Assembly (NCBI RefSeq): GCF_900590755.1
Contig: NZ_UUOC01000051.1
Coordinates: 25,954-89,953 of the forward strand
Length of the DNA stretch: 64,000 bases
Source of the DNA: Pseudomonas viridiflava
Lineage (GTDB): Bacteria; Pseudomonadota; Gammaproteobacteria; Pseudomonadales; Pseudomonadaceae
Direction: 5' to 3'
Part shown: positions 18,215 to 27,185 of the stretch, piece after piece
Position numbering within the stretch: the first letter of the stretch is position 1
How the letters are laid out: each line of letters opens with the position of its first letter
The notes under the pieces: generated by a model
Seen by the model: the letters and a program-made list of their open reading frames with translations, nothing else
What the model was told of the DNA's origin: nothing
The model's database searches: none
Made by a program: the position numbers and the translations under genes

Positions 18215-20488
18215 ATGAGTTTCACGTCGCTGCATTGGGGGGCCTATCGTGCGCAGGTTGTCGGCGGGCAATTGCGCGCTTTGGTCCCGGTGGAGTGGGA
18301 CAAGGATCCATCACCGATTGGGGATTCAGTAGCCGCTGCTCTGACGTCACCCACGCGCATCCTGCGCCCGGCAGTGCGCCGCAGTTTTCTGCAAGGGGAG
18401 GGCGGCAGTCCTGAGTTGCGCGGGCAGGAGCCGTTCGTCGAAGTCTCGTGGGAGGAGGCGCTGGAGCTGGTCGCCAACGAGCTGAAGCGGGTCAAGGCCG
18501 AGCACGGCAATCAGGCCATTTTCGGCGGTAGTTACGGTTGGGGTAGCGCCGGACGCTTCCATCATGCGCAAAGCCAGTTGCATCGTTTTCTGAACGGGTT
18601 TGGTGGCTACGTCGCAAGTGTCGATAGCTACAGCCTTGGCGCGGGCCGGGTCTTGATGCCGCATATTGTCGGCAATATGGACTGGCTGCTGGCCGCGCAC
18701 ACTTCATGGAAAAACCTCGCCCAACACTGCGAGCTGTTTGTGGCGTTTGGCGGTTTGCCCGCCAAGAACGCCCAGACCAGCCCCGGCGGCGCCAGTGATC
18801 ACCTGTTGGCGACTGCGCTGAAAGCTATGTCTGAAGCCGGCGTCGAGTTCATCAATGTCAGCCCGCTGCGCGATGACCTGGCAGGCCCCGAACATAACGA
18901 ATGGCTGCCAGTACGTCCCGGCAGCGACACGGCCCTGATGATGGCGCTGTCTTACGTGCTGGTGACCGAAGGCCTGCACAACGAAGCCTTCGTGCAGCAT
19001 TACACCGTGGGCTATGAGCGCTTTCGTGATTACCTGCTTGGACACGTCGACGGCCAGCCCAAGGATCCAGACTGGGCGCAGGCGCTCACGGATATTCCCG
19101 CTGCGCAGATCACGGAGCTGGCGCGACGCATGGCCAGCAAGCGGACCATGATCAACATTGCCTATTCCTTGCAGCGCTCGGTGCATGGCGAGCAACCGTT
19201 CTGGATGGACGTGACGCTGGGGGCGCTGGTGGGGCAGATCGGCTTGCCTGGCGGCGGCTTCGGCCTGGGTTACGGCTGCATGAACAACACCGGCAGCGGT
19301 CGCAAGGCGTTTTCCGGCCCGCGGTTTTCCCAGGGGCAGAATCCGGTCAAAGACTTCATTCCGGTGGCGCGGGTCGCCGACATGCTGCTTAACCCCGGCG
19401 CAACCTTCGATTACAACGGCCAGCAACGGCATTACCCGGATATTCGTCTGGTGTACTGGGCGGGCGGCAATATCTTTCATCACCATCAGGATCTCAATCG
19501 GCTGCTACACGCCTGGCAGCGGCCGGAAACCATCGTGGTCCACGAGCAGTTCTGGACCGCCCAGGCCAAATACGCCGACATCGTGCTGCCCGCCACCACG
19601 GCGATGGAGCGTAACGATATCGGCAGTTCGGCCTCGGACCGTTTCATGATCGCCATGCAGCAGGCGATTGAGCCGGTGGGTGAGTCTCGTGACGATTACG
19701 CGATTCTGGCGGCGTTGGCCGAACGGCTCGGCTTCGCTGAAAGCTTCACTGAAGGTCGCGATGCGTCCGGCTGGCTGCGCCATATATATGAAGAGTCTCG
19801 GGGCAGGGCAGGCGAATTCGGTATTGAACTGCCGGATTACGATCAGTTCTGGCGTGACGGGGTGTTTGAAGTGCAGTACCCGGAGCAGGATACGGTGCTG
19901 CTCAAGGGGTTTCGTGACGATCCGGTCGCCAACCGCTTGCCGACACCGTCCGGGCTTATCGAGATTTATTCCGAGCGCATCGCCAGCTTCGGCTATGCCG
20001 ATTGTCCCGGGCACCCGGTCTGGCTGGAAAAAACTCCTCAGGATTACCCGCTGCACCTGCTTTCGAACCAGCCGAAAACCCGGCTGCATAGCCAATACGA
20101 TCACGGTAGTTACAGTCGCTCATCGAAGATTCAGCAACGCGAACCCCTGACCCTGAATCCCGAAGATGCGCGGGCGCGAGGCATTGGCGAGGGTGATGTG
20201 GTCAAGGTTTTCAATGGCCGTGGGGCGTTTCTGGCGGGGGTGATTCTTTCCGACAACATCCGCCCAGGCGTTGTGCAGATCGCGACTGGCGCCTGGTTCG
20301 ACCCGCTGGTCCACGGTGAGCCGGGCAGCCTGGATAAACACGGCAACCCGAACATGATCACCCATGACGTCGGTTCGTCGAGCCTGTCCCAAGGCTGCTC
20401 GGCGCAGACCGCGACGGTGGAGATTGTTAAGTGGGAGGGGGAGTTGCCAGGTATCACGGCGTTCGAGCCGCCGGTGATGGAGGTGTAG
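18215..20488 (+). CDS. Molybdopterin-dependent oxidoreductase of the BisC/TorA type
   Basis: 757 residues, DMSO-reductase superfamily. There is no N-terminal iron-sulfur CxxC motif and no Tat signal, which fits cytoplasmic BisC. The likely molybdenum-ligand serine is in SVDSYSLGAG; other landmarks are GGSYGWGSAGRFHHAQ, the pterin-contact regions GGNIFHHHQDLNRLL and EQFWTAQAKYADIVLPAT, and the C-terminal molybdopterin dinucleotide domain (HLLSNQPKTRLHSQYDHGSY). BisC reduces biotin sulfoxide and free methionine-S-sulfoxide. The latter would complement MsrC, which handles the R form. Substrate is inferred from family only. Confidence 0.82.
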   Translation: MSFTSLHWGAYRAQVVGGQLRALVPVEWDKDPSPIGDSVAAALTSPTRILRPAVRRSFLQGEGGSPELRGQEPFVEVSWEEALELVANELKRVKAEHGNQAIFGGSYGWGSAGRFHHAQSQLHRFLNGFGGYVASVDSYSLGAGRVLMPHIVGNMDWLLAAHTSWKNLAQHCELFVAFGGLPAKNAQTSPGGASDHLLATALKAMSEAGVEFINVSPLRDDLAGPEHNEWLPVRPGSDTALMMALSYVLVTEGLHNEAFVQHYTVGYERFRDYLLGHVDGQPKDPDWAQALTDIPAAQITELARRMASKRTMINIAYSLQRSVHGEQPFWMDVTLGALVGQIGLPGGGFGLGYGCMNNTGSGRKAFSGPRFSQGQNPVKDFIPVARVADMLLNPGATFDYNGQQRHYPDIRLVYWAGGNIFHHHQDLNRLLHAWQRPETIVVHEQFWTAQAKYADIVLPATTAMERNDIGSSASDRFMIAMQQAIEPVGESRDDYAILAALAERLGFAESFTEGRDASGWLRHIYEESRGRAGEFGIELPDYDQFWRDGVFEVQYPEQDTVLLKGFRDDPVANRLPTPSGLIEIYSERIASFGYADCPGHPVWLEKTPQDYPLHLLSNQPKTRLHSQYDHGSYSRSSKIQQREPLTLNPEDARARGIGEGDVVKVFNGRGAFLAGVILSDNIRPGVVQIATGAWFDPLVHGEPGSLDKHGNPNMITHDVGSSSLSQGCSAQTATVEIVKWEGELPGITAFEPPVMEV

Positions 20489-20607
20489 GCGGTGTCTTCC
20501 CTGTGTGCGGTGCTTGCCCGCAATAAGATTCAGGTGATTTGCCTGCAGAATCGCAGTGTCCTTATCGCTGGCAAGCATCACAAAGGTCGCATGCAGGCAC
20601 GAGAACC

Positions 20608-20695
20608 TGCGGGAGCTTGCTCGCGAAGAGGTCGGGACATCTGAATATATGTCTGGTGGCAGGAACATTGCCTTCGCGAGCAAGCTCGCTCCCAC
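20608..20695. repeat. REP inverted repeat, GGGAGCTTGCTCGCGAAG family
   Basis: Arms TGCGGGAGCTTGCTCGCGAAG and CTTCGCGAGCAAGCTCGCTCCC in the gap after the BisC-like gene. Confidence 0.88.
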
Positions 20696-20728
20696 GGGGT
20701 CTATTGAGTCTGGGATCCTGCCGCGTTT

Positions 20729-20854
20729 CATGTGGGACCGGCCGGGCGGCGCTCCGCTTTAGCCGGGAAGGCGGCATTTCAGACGATAGGTATGGAGTGA
20801 ATGTACTGGCCTCTTCCCGGCTGAAGCGGAGCGCCGCCCGGCCGGTCCCACATG
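20729..20854. repeat. Long-armed GC-rich REP inverted repeat
   Basis: Arms of about 30 bp (CATGTGGGACCGGCCGGGCG...CGCCCGGCCGGTCCCACATG) separated by about 65 bp. It is the longest REP hairpin stem in the window. It follows the 20608 element directly, so the 440-bp gap 20489-20928 is mainly repeats. Confidence 0.9.
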
Positions 20855-20928
20855 AGAACTCGATCGTCTGTGGGCGGTGCTTGCCCGCAATAGAGTCTCC
20901 CATAGAGATTGCACTCTAATTCGAAATC

Positions 20929-21654
20929 TCAGTTGCTCTGATACCGACTCTGCCGCAACCGCTCCAGGCTGTTGCTCAGGTGCAAGCGCATGGCGGCGCG
21001 GGCGGCGTCGCGGTCCTGGTGGGCGATGGCGGCGAAAATCTGTTCGTGCTCGCGGCGCAGAATTTCCAGGTAGTCCGGCGCGTAGGCGTTGCTGAGCTGC
21101 ACCCGTGAGCGGGGGATGATGCTGCTGCCCAGTTGCTCCATCACGTCGGTGAAGAAACTGTTGGCGGTGCACAGGGAAATCTGGTGATGAAACTCAAAGT
21201 CGGCCAGCGCCGTGTCGCTGCCAGGCGGACAGGTGTTGAGGGTGTCCAGGGCTTGGCGGATCGCCTGCAATTGCTCCGGGGTGCGGCGTTCGGCGGCCAG
21301 CGCGGCGGATTCCACTTCAATGCTCTGGCGCAGCTCGATGATCGCAATGGCATCGCGCAAGGTGCCGCTGATGCGTTCGTCGACCTGGAAATCGTTGGGC
21401 TGGCTGGCATCCACCACAAAGGTGCCGATGCCGTGCCGGGTCTCCACCAGCCCCTCGGCCTGCAGCCGGGACATGGCCTCGCGGACCACGGTGCGGCTGA
21501 CCCCTTTCTCCTGAATGATGACCTGCTCGGTGGGCAGTTTTTCGCCCGCCTTGATCTCGCCGTCACGGATTTTGCGCGACAGGTCGTTGACCAATTGCTG
21601 GGCCAGGCTGGTGCGTCGATCAGGCGGGGCTGGAGGGGTTTCCATGTCGCTCAT
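20929..21654 (-). CDS. FadR-subfamily GntR transcriptional regulator
   Basis: 241 residues. N-terminal winged helix-turn-helix (QLVNDLSRKIRDGEIKAGEKLPTEQ, then SRTVVREAMSRLQAEGLVETRHGIGTFV) and C-terminal FCD ligand domain from about residue 95. Members sense organic or sugar acids. It is divergent from a paralogous regulator at 21753 across 98 bp holding two -10 sequences and a central palindrome. It probably controls the adjacent porin/ABC/enolase locus, but the effector is unknown. Confidence 0.88.
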   Translation of the reverse strand: MSDMETPPAPPDRRTSLAQQLVNDLSRKIRDGEIKAGEKLPTEQVIIQEKGVSRTVVREAMSRLQAEGLVETRHGIGTFVVDASQPNDFQVDERISGTLRDAIAIIELRQSIEVESAALAAERRTPEQLQAIRQALDTLNTCPPGSDTALADFEFHHQISLCTANSFFTDVMEQLGSSIIPRSRVQLSNAYAPDYLEILRREHEQIFAAIAHQDRDAARAAMRLHLSNSLERLRQSRYQSN

Positions 21655-21677
21655 TCAGATCCTCGGTTGGGCCGCAG

Positions 21678-21725
21678 AGTATAACCTCAGCCGACTGCCA
21701 CGCTGGCACCGGCTGGCACTATAAT
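21678..21725. promoter_or_regulatory. Divergent promoters with a central palindrome
   Basis: Minus-strand -10 TATACT (21678-21683) and plus-strand -10 TATAAT (21720-21725) face away from each other. The palindrome TGCCACGCTGGCA (21696-21708) covers both expected -35 positions, and a further TGGCA follows at 21714-21718. One bound regulator could control both genes. Confidence 0.6.
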
Positions 21726-21752
21726 GTCCGCTCTTCGAAAACGAGTCAGCGC

Positions 21753-22496
21753 ATGTCCGACCCAGACCTTTCGTCCCAGAAAAAACACCGACGTCTCGCC
21801 GAAACCCTGGTTGACCGTTTTGCCCAGCGCATGCGTGACGGTGTGCTGGTGCGCGGCGAGAAGCTTCCGCCGGAATTGCACATCATGGAAACCGAGGGCG
21901 TGAGCCGCACGGTGGTCCGCGACGCACTCTCGCGCATGCAGGCCGCGGGGCTGGTGGAAACCCGTCACGGCGTGGGTACCTTTGTACTGGACATGCCGGC
22001 GCCCGCCGGTTTCGTGATCGGCCCTGCGACCATCGCGACCTTGCCCGACGTGCTCAATCTGCTGGAGTTTCGCTTGAGTCTGGAAGTGGAAGCCGCAGGC
22101 ATGGCAGCGCAACGACGCACCCCCGAAGCCTTGCTGGAAATCAAACAGGCCCTGGATGCGTTGCTTGAAGGGCCGCAAAAGTCAGGCACCACGATCAATG
22201 CCGATTTCCAGTTCCACCTGAAAATCGCCAAGGCCTCGGGCAATACCTACCTGATCGACATCATGAAGCACCTGGGCACCAAGTTGATCCCCCGGACCCG
22301 CATGAACTCGGCCTACACCGGGCAAAGCGACCGCACGGCGTATCTGGCGGGCATCAATGCCGAGCATCGGCAGATTTATCTGGCGATTGCGGCGGGAAAT
22401 GTGGATGCGGCGCGTTCGGCGATGTATCTGCACCTGAACAGCAGCCGCATCCGTTTGCATCAAACCCAGGCAAGCCAGGAGTTGTACAGCAATTAG
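21753..22496 (+). CDS. FadR-subfamily GntR transcriptional regulator
   Basis: 247 residues with the same layout as its divergent neighbour: winged HTH (LVDRFAQRMRDGVLVRGEKLP; SRTVVRDALSRMQAAGLVETRHGVGTFV) and a C-terminal FCD domain. The two are clear paralogues. Its stop overlaps the kdgM-type gene stop on the other strand by 4 nt, so this gene and the porin gene are convergent with no spacer. Likely a regulator of the acid-sugar locus. Confidence 0.88.
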   Translation: MSDPDLSSQKKHRRLAETLVDRFAQRMRDGVLVRGEKLPPELHIMETEGVSRTVVRDALSRMQAAGLVETRHGVGTFVLDMPAPAGFVIGPATIATLPDVLNLLEFRLSLEVEAAGMAAQRRTPEALLEIKQALDALLEGPQKSGTTINADFQFHLKIAKASGNTYLIDIMKHLGTKLIPRTRMNSAYTGQSDRTAYLAGINAEHRQIYLAIAAGNVDAARSAMYLHLNSSRIRLHQTQASQELYSN

Positions 22497-23218
22497 AGGA
22501 AGTTGTACTGCACACCCACTCTTAAACGCAACTGGCGTTCATCGTCGATGCTATTGACTTTGATATCGCCCACTTCAAAGAACGGCACCCAGCGTTTATC
22601 GATTTTGTATTTGAATACGGCGTTCTGTTCATAGTCTTTCATGCCGTTGTCATAGCGAATGTAATCGGCATCGAAGTAAGTGAATTGATATTCATACGCC
22701 CATTTACTGCTTTGCGGTGCATAGTTGAGCCACACGTCGTAGCGGTTGATGCTCTGGTTATCCATGGCGTTGTCGGGCATGTCGCGGTTGACCTTGTCCC
22801 GGTCCAGCTTGATGGAGTCATAGCGGTAACGCGCCGAGGCGTTCAGGGTGTCGCTGATGCGGTAAGTGGCTTTCAGGCCAAGCTTGTAGGCGGTCGATTT
22901 TTCAATGCTTTCAAGGGCGATGGAAGGCGTCAGCATCCAGTCGGCGTTCAATTTGTATTGATACGTCATACCCAGTTCGTGACCGCTGCCCACGGTGTTG
23001 TCGAAGGCAACGTCCTTTCGGTCGCCGGCGGTTTTGTACTTGAGTTCGCCTTCGAAACCCAGGCCATTGTCCAGGCGGGTGCCGAACTTGACCCGATCCG
23101 AGTGCATGCGCGTACTTTCCGCGTATTGATGTCGATAGTTGATATAGCCAGTGTCGGCGATTGTAACGGTGGAAGTAATCAACGCGGCAAACGACAGGAT
23201 AGCTTTGGTGGTTTTCAT
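22493..23218 (-). CDS. KdgM/NanC-family outer-membrane porin
   Basis: 241 residues. Signal peptide about 1-21 (MKTTKAILSFAALITSTVTIADTG), then alternating amphipathic strands ending in a terminal hydrophobic residue (RLRVGVQYNFL). KdgM-type porins are narrow 12-stranded barrels that admit acidic oligosaccharides such as oligogalacturonate or sialic acid. It is the last gene after an ABC importer, so the barrel probably supplies that importer's substrate. The Shine-Dalgarno is weak. Confidence 0.85.
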   Translation of the reverse strand: MKTTKAILSFAALITSTVTIADTGYINYRHQYAESTRMHSDRVKFGTRLDNGLGFEGELKYKTAGDRKDVAFDNTVGSGHELGMTYQYKLNADWMLTPSIALESIEKSTAYKLGLKATYRISDTLNASARYRYDSIKLDRDKVNRDMPDNAMDNQSINRYDVWLNYAPQSSKWAYEYQFTYFDADYIRYDNGMKDYEQNAVFKYKIDKRWVPFFEVGDIKVNSIDDERQLRLRVGVQYNFL

Positions 23219-23332
23219 ATTTTTTATTCTTGTTAAATGAAATGGGAAGTGTGTTCACAACAGGTTTTTTCGGGCAGCCGGGTTCCCTGGCAGAAAATGC
23301 CAAACAGCGCGGCGGTTAAAACTCCAGTGGTA

Positions 23333-24121
23333 TTACAGCGCCAGGCAAGCGCTCGGTTGTTCAGTGTTATGGGTGTTCATGTCGCGGCTCGCCTGAACCA
23401 GCAGGCGGGTGTAAGCATGTTGCGCCTCGTGGCGGGCCAGTTCGCCGGTGTCGAGAATCTCCACGATTTTGCCGCCTTGCATCACCGCGACTCGTTCGCA
23501 AAGGTGGGCAACCACCGCCAGGTCGTGGGTCACCATCAGGTAGGTGAGGCCCTGTTCCCGGCGCAGATCGGCCAGCAGATTGAGGATTTCCGCCTGCACT
23601 GAAACGTCCAGCGCCGAAGTGGGTTCATCGAGCAGCAGCACGCGCGGTTCGAGAATCAACGCTCGGGCAATCGCCACACGTTGGCGTTGGCCGCCGGAGA
23701 GCTGGTGGGGGTAGCGGAAACGAAAGCTGTCGTTGAGGCCCACTTTGCGCAGGATTTCGCGGACCCGGTCGTCCCGGTCGCCAATTCGGTGGATGGCCAG
23801 CGGTTCCTTGAGTGCCGAATCAATAGTGTGGCGTGGGTGCAATGAGGCGTAGGGGTCCTGAAAGACCATCTGCACCGTTCGATAATGCGCGGCATCCAGC
23901 TTGCGCTGCACCTGTTGGCCGTTGACTTGCAACGCGCCGTTCCAGTGTTGGTATTGCCCGGCCAGGCAGCGCAGCACGGTGGTTTTGCCTGAGCCGGACT
24001 CGCCCACCAGGCCAAACGCCTGGCCTTGTTCGACCTGGAGGTTGACGTCATGCAGCACTTGGTTGAGTGCCGGGCCAGTGCCGAAACTGAGGTTGAGTGA
24101 TTGGACTTCGATCATCGCCAT
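23333..24121 (-). CDS. ABC transporter ATP-binding protein, DppF/OppF type
   Basis: 262 residues. Walker A GESGSGKTT, Q-loop VFQDPYASLHPRHT, signature LSGGQRQRVAIARAL, Walker B RVLLLDEPTSALD, H-loop VTHDL. One of two ATPases of the peptide/nickel-type importer. It lies 10 bp after the DppD-type gene. Function is inferred to be import of an acid sugar or oligosaccharide rather than peptide because of the neighbours. Confidence 0.88.
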   Translation of the reverse strand: MAMIEVQSLNLSFGTGPALNQVLHDVNLQVEQGQAFGLVGESGSGKTTVLRCLAGQYQHWNGALQVNGQQVQRKLDAAHYRTVQMVFQDPYASLHPRHTIDSALKEPLAIHRIGDRDDRVREILRKVGLNDSFRFRYPHQLSGGQRQRVAIARALILEPRVLLLDEPTSALDVSVQAEILNLLADLRREQGLTYLMVTHDLAVVAHLCERVAVMQGGKIVEILDTGELARHEAQHAYTRLLVQASRDMNTHNTEQPSACLAL

Positions 24122-24131
24122 GGGAGGGGTC

Positions 24132-24986
24132 TCAATGAGTCAGCCAAAGGGGATCGCGCTGGAGCACCGGCAGGCGACTGCGCGGGAAATCCAGGCTCGG
24201 CAACGCGGACAGCAGCCCGCGAGTGTAAGGATGTTCTGCCCGGGCCAGATCGGCGGCGGCCAGGGATTCCATGACCCGACCGGCATACATCACCAGCACC
24301 CGGTCGCAGAAGTGCTGGACCAGATTCAGGTCGTGGCTGATGAACAGCAGGCCCAGGTCCCGCTCGCTGACCAGCTCTTCGAGAATGTTCAGCACTTGGC
24401 GGCGTACCGACACATCCAGTGCCGAGGTGGGTTCGTCGGCAATGATCACCTGTGGGTCGGTGATGACCATCATCGCGATCATGATCCGCTGGCCCATGCC
24501 GCCGGAGACTTCATGGGGATAAAGCTGATAGACCCGCTGCGGATCACGGATATGCACCTTGGCGAGCATTTCCAGGGCGCGCTCCTTCGCTTCCTGATGA
24601 GAGACTTTGTGATGGGCCAGATAAGCCTCGGCAATCTGCTCGCCGACTTTGACGACAGGGTTCAGCGAATACTTGGGGTCTTGCATGATCATCGACATGC
24701 GCCGACCGCGAATGCCCTGCATCTGTTTTTCGCTGGCGCCCAGCAGGTCGATATCGTCAAAGCGCAGGGTCTTGGCGGTGACTTGCGCCGTGGACGGGTG
24801 CAAGCGCAGCAGGCTGCGCCCCACGGTGGATTTGCCCGAGCCTGACTCGCCGACAATCGCCAGCTTTTCCCGGCCCAGATTGAATGACACGCCTTGCACT
24901 GCGAGGTTGGTCCTGCCCGCGCTGGTGAACTCGACGCGTAGATCTTCAACGGCGAGTTTGCTGTGTGATGCGGATAACTGAGACAT
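24132..24986 (-). CDS. ABC transporter ATP-binding protein, DppD/OppD type
   Basis: 284 residues. Walker A GESGSGKST, signature VSGGMGQRIMIAMM (a variant of LSGGQ), Walker B QVIIADEPTSALD, H-loop ISHDLNL. The C-terminus holds the OppD-type extension (HPYTRGLLSALPSLD). It partners the 23333 ATPase. A REP element lies between it and the upstream permease gene, so expression may step down here. Confidence 0.88.
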   Translation of the reverse strand: MSQLSASHSKLAVEDLRVEFTSAGRTNLAVQGVSFNLGREKLAIVGESGSGKSTVGRSLLRLHPSTAQVTAKTLRFDDIDLLGASEKQMQGIRGRRMSMIMQDPKYSLNPVVKVGEQIAEAYLAHHKVSHQEAKERALEMLAKVHIRDPQRVYQLYPHEVSGGMGQRIMIAMMVITDPQVIIADEPTSALDVSVRRQVLNILEELVSERDLGLLFISHDLNLVQHFCDRVLVMYAGRVMESLAAADLARAEHPYTRGLLSALPSLDFPRSRLPVLQRDPLWLTH

Positions 24987-25077
24987 GGCTGTTACCTCTT
25001 ATTAAATGTGTGGATTTCCGTATCCCTGAAACCGCTCTGATGAAGCCACATGCAATTCTTTGAATGGAATGCATAAC

Positions 25078-25169
25078 CTGTAGGAGCTCACCGAGGTTAC
25101 GAGGCCAGCGATGGCGGTGTGTCAGGCAGACAGCTATCGCTGCCTCGCGTTGCTCGTGAGCTCCTACAG
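25078..25169. repeat. REP inverted repeat inside the ABC operon
   Basis: CTGTAGGAGCTCACCGAGG...GTTGCTCGTGAGCTCCTACAG, with arms interrupted by mismatches. It is located between the DppC-type and DppD-type genes, inside a unidirectional operon. Confidence 0.85.
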
Positions 25170-25212
25170 GTCTTCATTGACGTACGTTCTTCTGTGGAGC
25201 GCGGTATCGGGT

Positions 25213-26112
25213 TTACTCATTTCGCGGATCAAGCACATCACGCAGCCCGTCTCCCAGCAGGTTGAACGCCAGGCTGACCAGCATGATGGTGGCGCCGGGT
25301 GCGGCCACCAGCCACCAGCTTTCCAGCATGTAGCGTCGGCCGCTGGAGATCATCGCGCCCCATTCCGGCAGTGGTGCTTGAGCACCGAGGCCGAGAAAGC
25401 CGAGGGCGGCGGCGGTCAGAATGATGCTCGCCATGTTCATGGTCAGGCGGATGATCACCGACGACAGGCACATGGGGATGATGTGCCTGCCGATGATCCG
25501 CAGCGGCGAGCCGCCCTGCAGTTTCACCGCCACCACAAAGTCAGCGTTACGCAGCGACAGGGTTTCGGCGCGGGCAAGGCGGGCTATTGGTGGCCAGGCG
25601 GTGAGGGCGATGGCAATCACCGCATGCTCCAGACCGGGACCGAGAGCCGCGATAAAAGCCAGGGCCAGCACCAGGCTCGGGAACGAGATGAAAATATCGG
25701 TGATGCGCATGAACAGGCTGTCCACCCAGCCACCGAAGTAGCCTGATACCGTGCCGATCAGCAGCCCGATGGGGCCGACAATCACCGTCACCAACAGCAC
25801 GATGTACAGCGTGATTCGCGAGCCGTAGACCAGCCGGCTGAACACGTCGCGGCCATATTCGTCGGTGCCGAACCAGTGGGCCGCACCGGGCGCCTGCAAA
25901 GCACGGGCGAGGTCTTGCTGCAACGGATCATGGCTGGCGATCCAGGGCGCAAACAATGCCACGATCATCAAGACACTGATCACCGTCAGACCCGCCAGGG
26001 TCATGGGGTTGCGCAGCAGAAAACGCATCATGCGGGCCGCGCTGCCGGTCAGTGCCGCCAGGCTTGAGGCGGGCACTGCTGGCGCGGCTGGAGTCGCTTG
26101 AAAAGTAGTCAT
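25213..26112 (-). CDS. ABC transporter permease, DppC type
   Basis: 299 residues with about six membrane segments. The N-terminal OppC_N region (FLLRNPMTLAGLTVISVLMIVALFAP) and the EAA loop (AIALTAWPPIARLARAETLSL) identify it as the DppC-like partner. Its start overlaps the stop of the DppB-type gene by one base (TGATG). Confidence 0.88.
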   Translation of the reverse strand: MTTFQATPAAPAVPASSLAALTGSAARMMRFLLRNPMTLAGLTVISVLMIVALFAPWIASHDPLQQDLARALQAPGAAHWFGTDEYGRDVFSRLVYGSRITLYIVLLVTVIVGPIGLLIGTVSGYFGGWVDSLFMRITDIFISFPSLVLALAFIAALGPGLEHAVIAIALTAWPPIARLARAETLSLRNADFVVAVKLQGGSPLRIIGRHIIPMCLSSVIIRLTMNMASIILTAAALGFLGLGAQAPLPEWGAMISSGRRYMLESWWLVAAPGATIMLVSLAFNLLGDGLRDVLDPRNE

Positions 26113-27149
26113 CAGCGGGTTCTCGGGTCGAAGACTTTATAAAGGGCGTCGCTGATCTGGTTCAGGGCAACAAAGATCAGCCCGATCAACAACACGCACG
26201 CCATCACCGCATTCATATCGCCCAGCAGCAGGCTGCTGGTCAGGTACTGGCCGAAACCCGGCCAGGCAAAGACCGTCTCGATCAGCACCGCGCCTTCCAG
26301 CAGGCCGCCATAGGCGAGGGCGACGATGGTCAGCAGCTGCACGCGGATATTGCGGAACGCATGACCCCAGACAATCCGCCGCTGGGACAGGCCCTTGACC
26401 CGTGCCGTGATGATGTACTCCTGTGACAGCTGCTCCAGCATGAAGCTGCGGGTCATGCGACTGATGTACGCCACCGAGTTGAAGCTGAGGATGATCGCGG
26501 GCAACAGGATGTGGCGCAGGGCACTGCGAAACGCCTCCCAATCGCCGGACAGGGCGGTGTCGATCAGCAGCAGCCCGGTGCGCGTCGGGATCAAACCGTC
26601 ATATGCCAGGCCAATCCGGCCCACGCCGCCCGCCCAACCCAGCCAGGCGTAGAACACCAGAAAGGCCATCATGCCCAGCCAGAAAATCGGCGTTGAGTAG
26701 CCAAACAGGGTGAACAGCCGAGCGATGTGGTCACCGGCGCGGCCCTGATGGGTGGCGGCATAGACCCCCAGCGGCAGCCCTGCCAGCACGCCGAAGACAA
26801 TCGCCAGGGTGGCCAGCTCAAGGGTGGCGGGGAAGACGCGAGCGATGTCTTCTATTACCGGGTGGCCGGTCAGCAGTGCCTTGCCGAAGTTGCCGTGCAG
26901 CAAGTCGTTGAGGTAGCTGCCGAACTGGGTCCACAACGGTTTATCAAGCCCCAGCTCTTTGTAGGCTTGAGCGTAGGTCGACGCGTCGGCGTCGGGGCCG
27001 ACGATGGCCAGCACCGGGTCCAGAGGCATGACCCGGCCGATGAAAAACGTGAGCAGCAACAGGCCGAACAGCGTCGCCAGCACCGAACCGCTGCGCCGGG
27101 TCGTGCCCGCCATGCGGCTACCCCACAATGAAACAGATGCACTCGTCAT
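26112..27149 (-). CDS. ABC transporter permease, DppB type
   Basis: 345 residues, about six membrane segments, with the EAA-like loop TRSFMLEQLSQEYIITARVKGLSQRRI and the C-terminal FDPRTR typical of DppB-like permeases. AGGAATTCTT precedes the ATG. Forms the heterodimeric channel with the 25213 product. Confidence 0.88.
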   Translation of the reverse strand: MTSASVSLWGSRMAGTTRRSGSVLATLFGLLLLTFFIGRVMPLDPVLAIVGPDADASTYAQAYKELGLDKPLWTQFGSYLNDLLHGNFGKALLTGHPVIEDIARVFPATLELATLAIVFGVLAGLPLGVYAATHQGRAGDHIARLFTLFGYSTPIFWLGMMAFLVFYAWLGWAGGVGRIGLAYDGLIPTRTGLLLIDTALSGDWEAFRSALRHILLPAIILSFNSVAYISRMTRSFMLEQLSQEYIITARVKGLSQRRIVWGHAFRNIRVQLLTIVALAYGGLLEGAVLIETVFAWPGFGQYLTSSLLLGDMNAVMACVLLIGLIFVALNQISDALYKVFDPRTR

Positions 27150-27185
27150 AAGAATTCCTGCCTTGCGAAAGCGATCGAGTCCGGA

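Noticed and set aside
20601..20919. Several ORFs in the gap after the BisC-like gene
   Set aside because: They are made of REP inverted repeats read in different frames.
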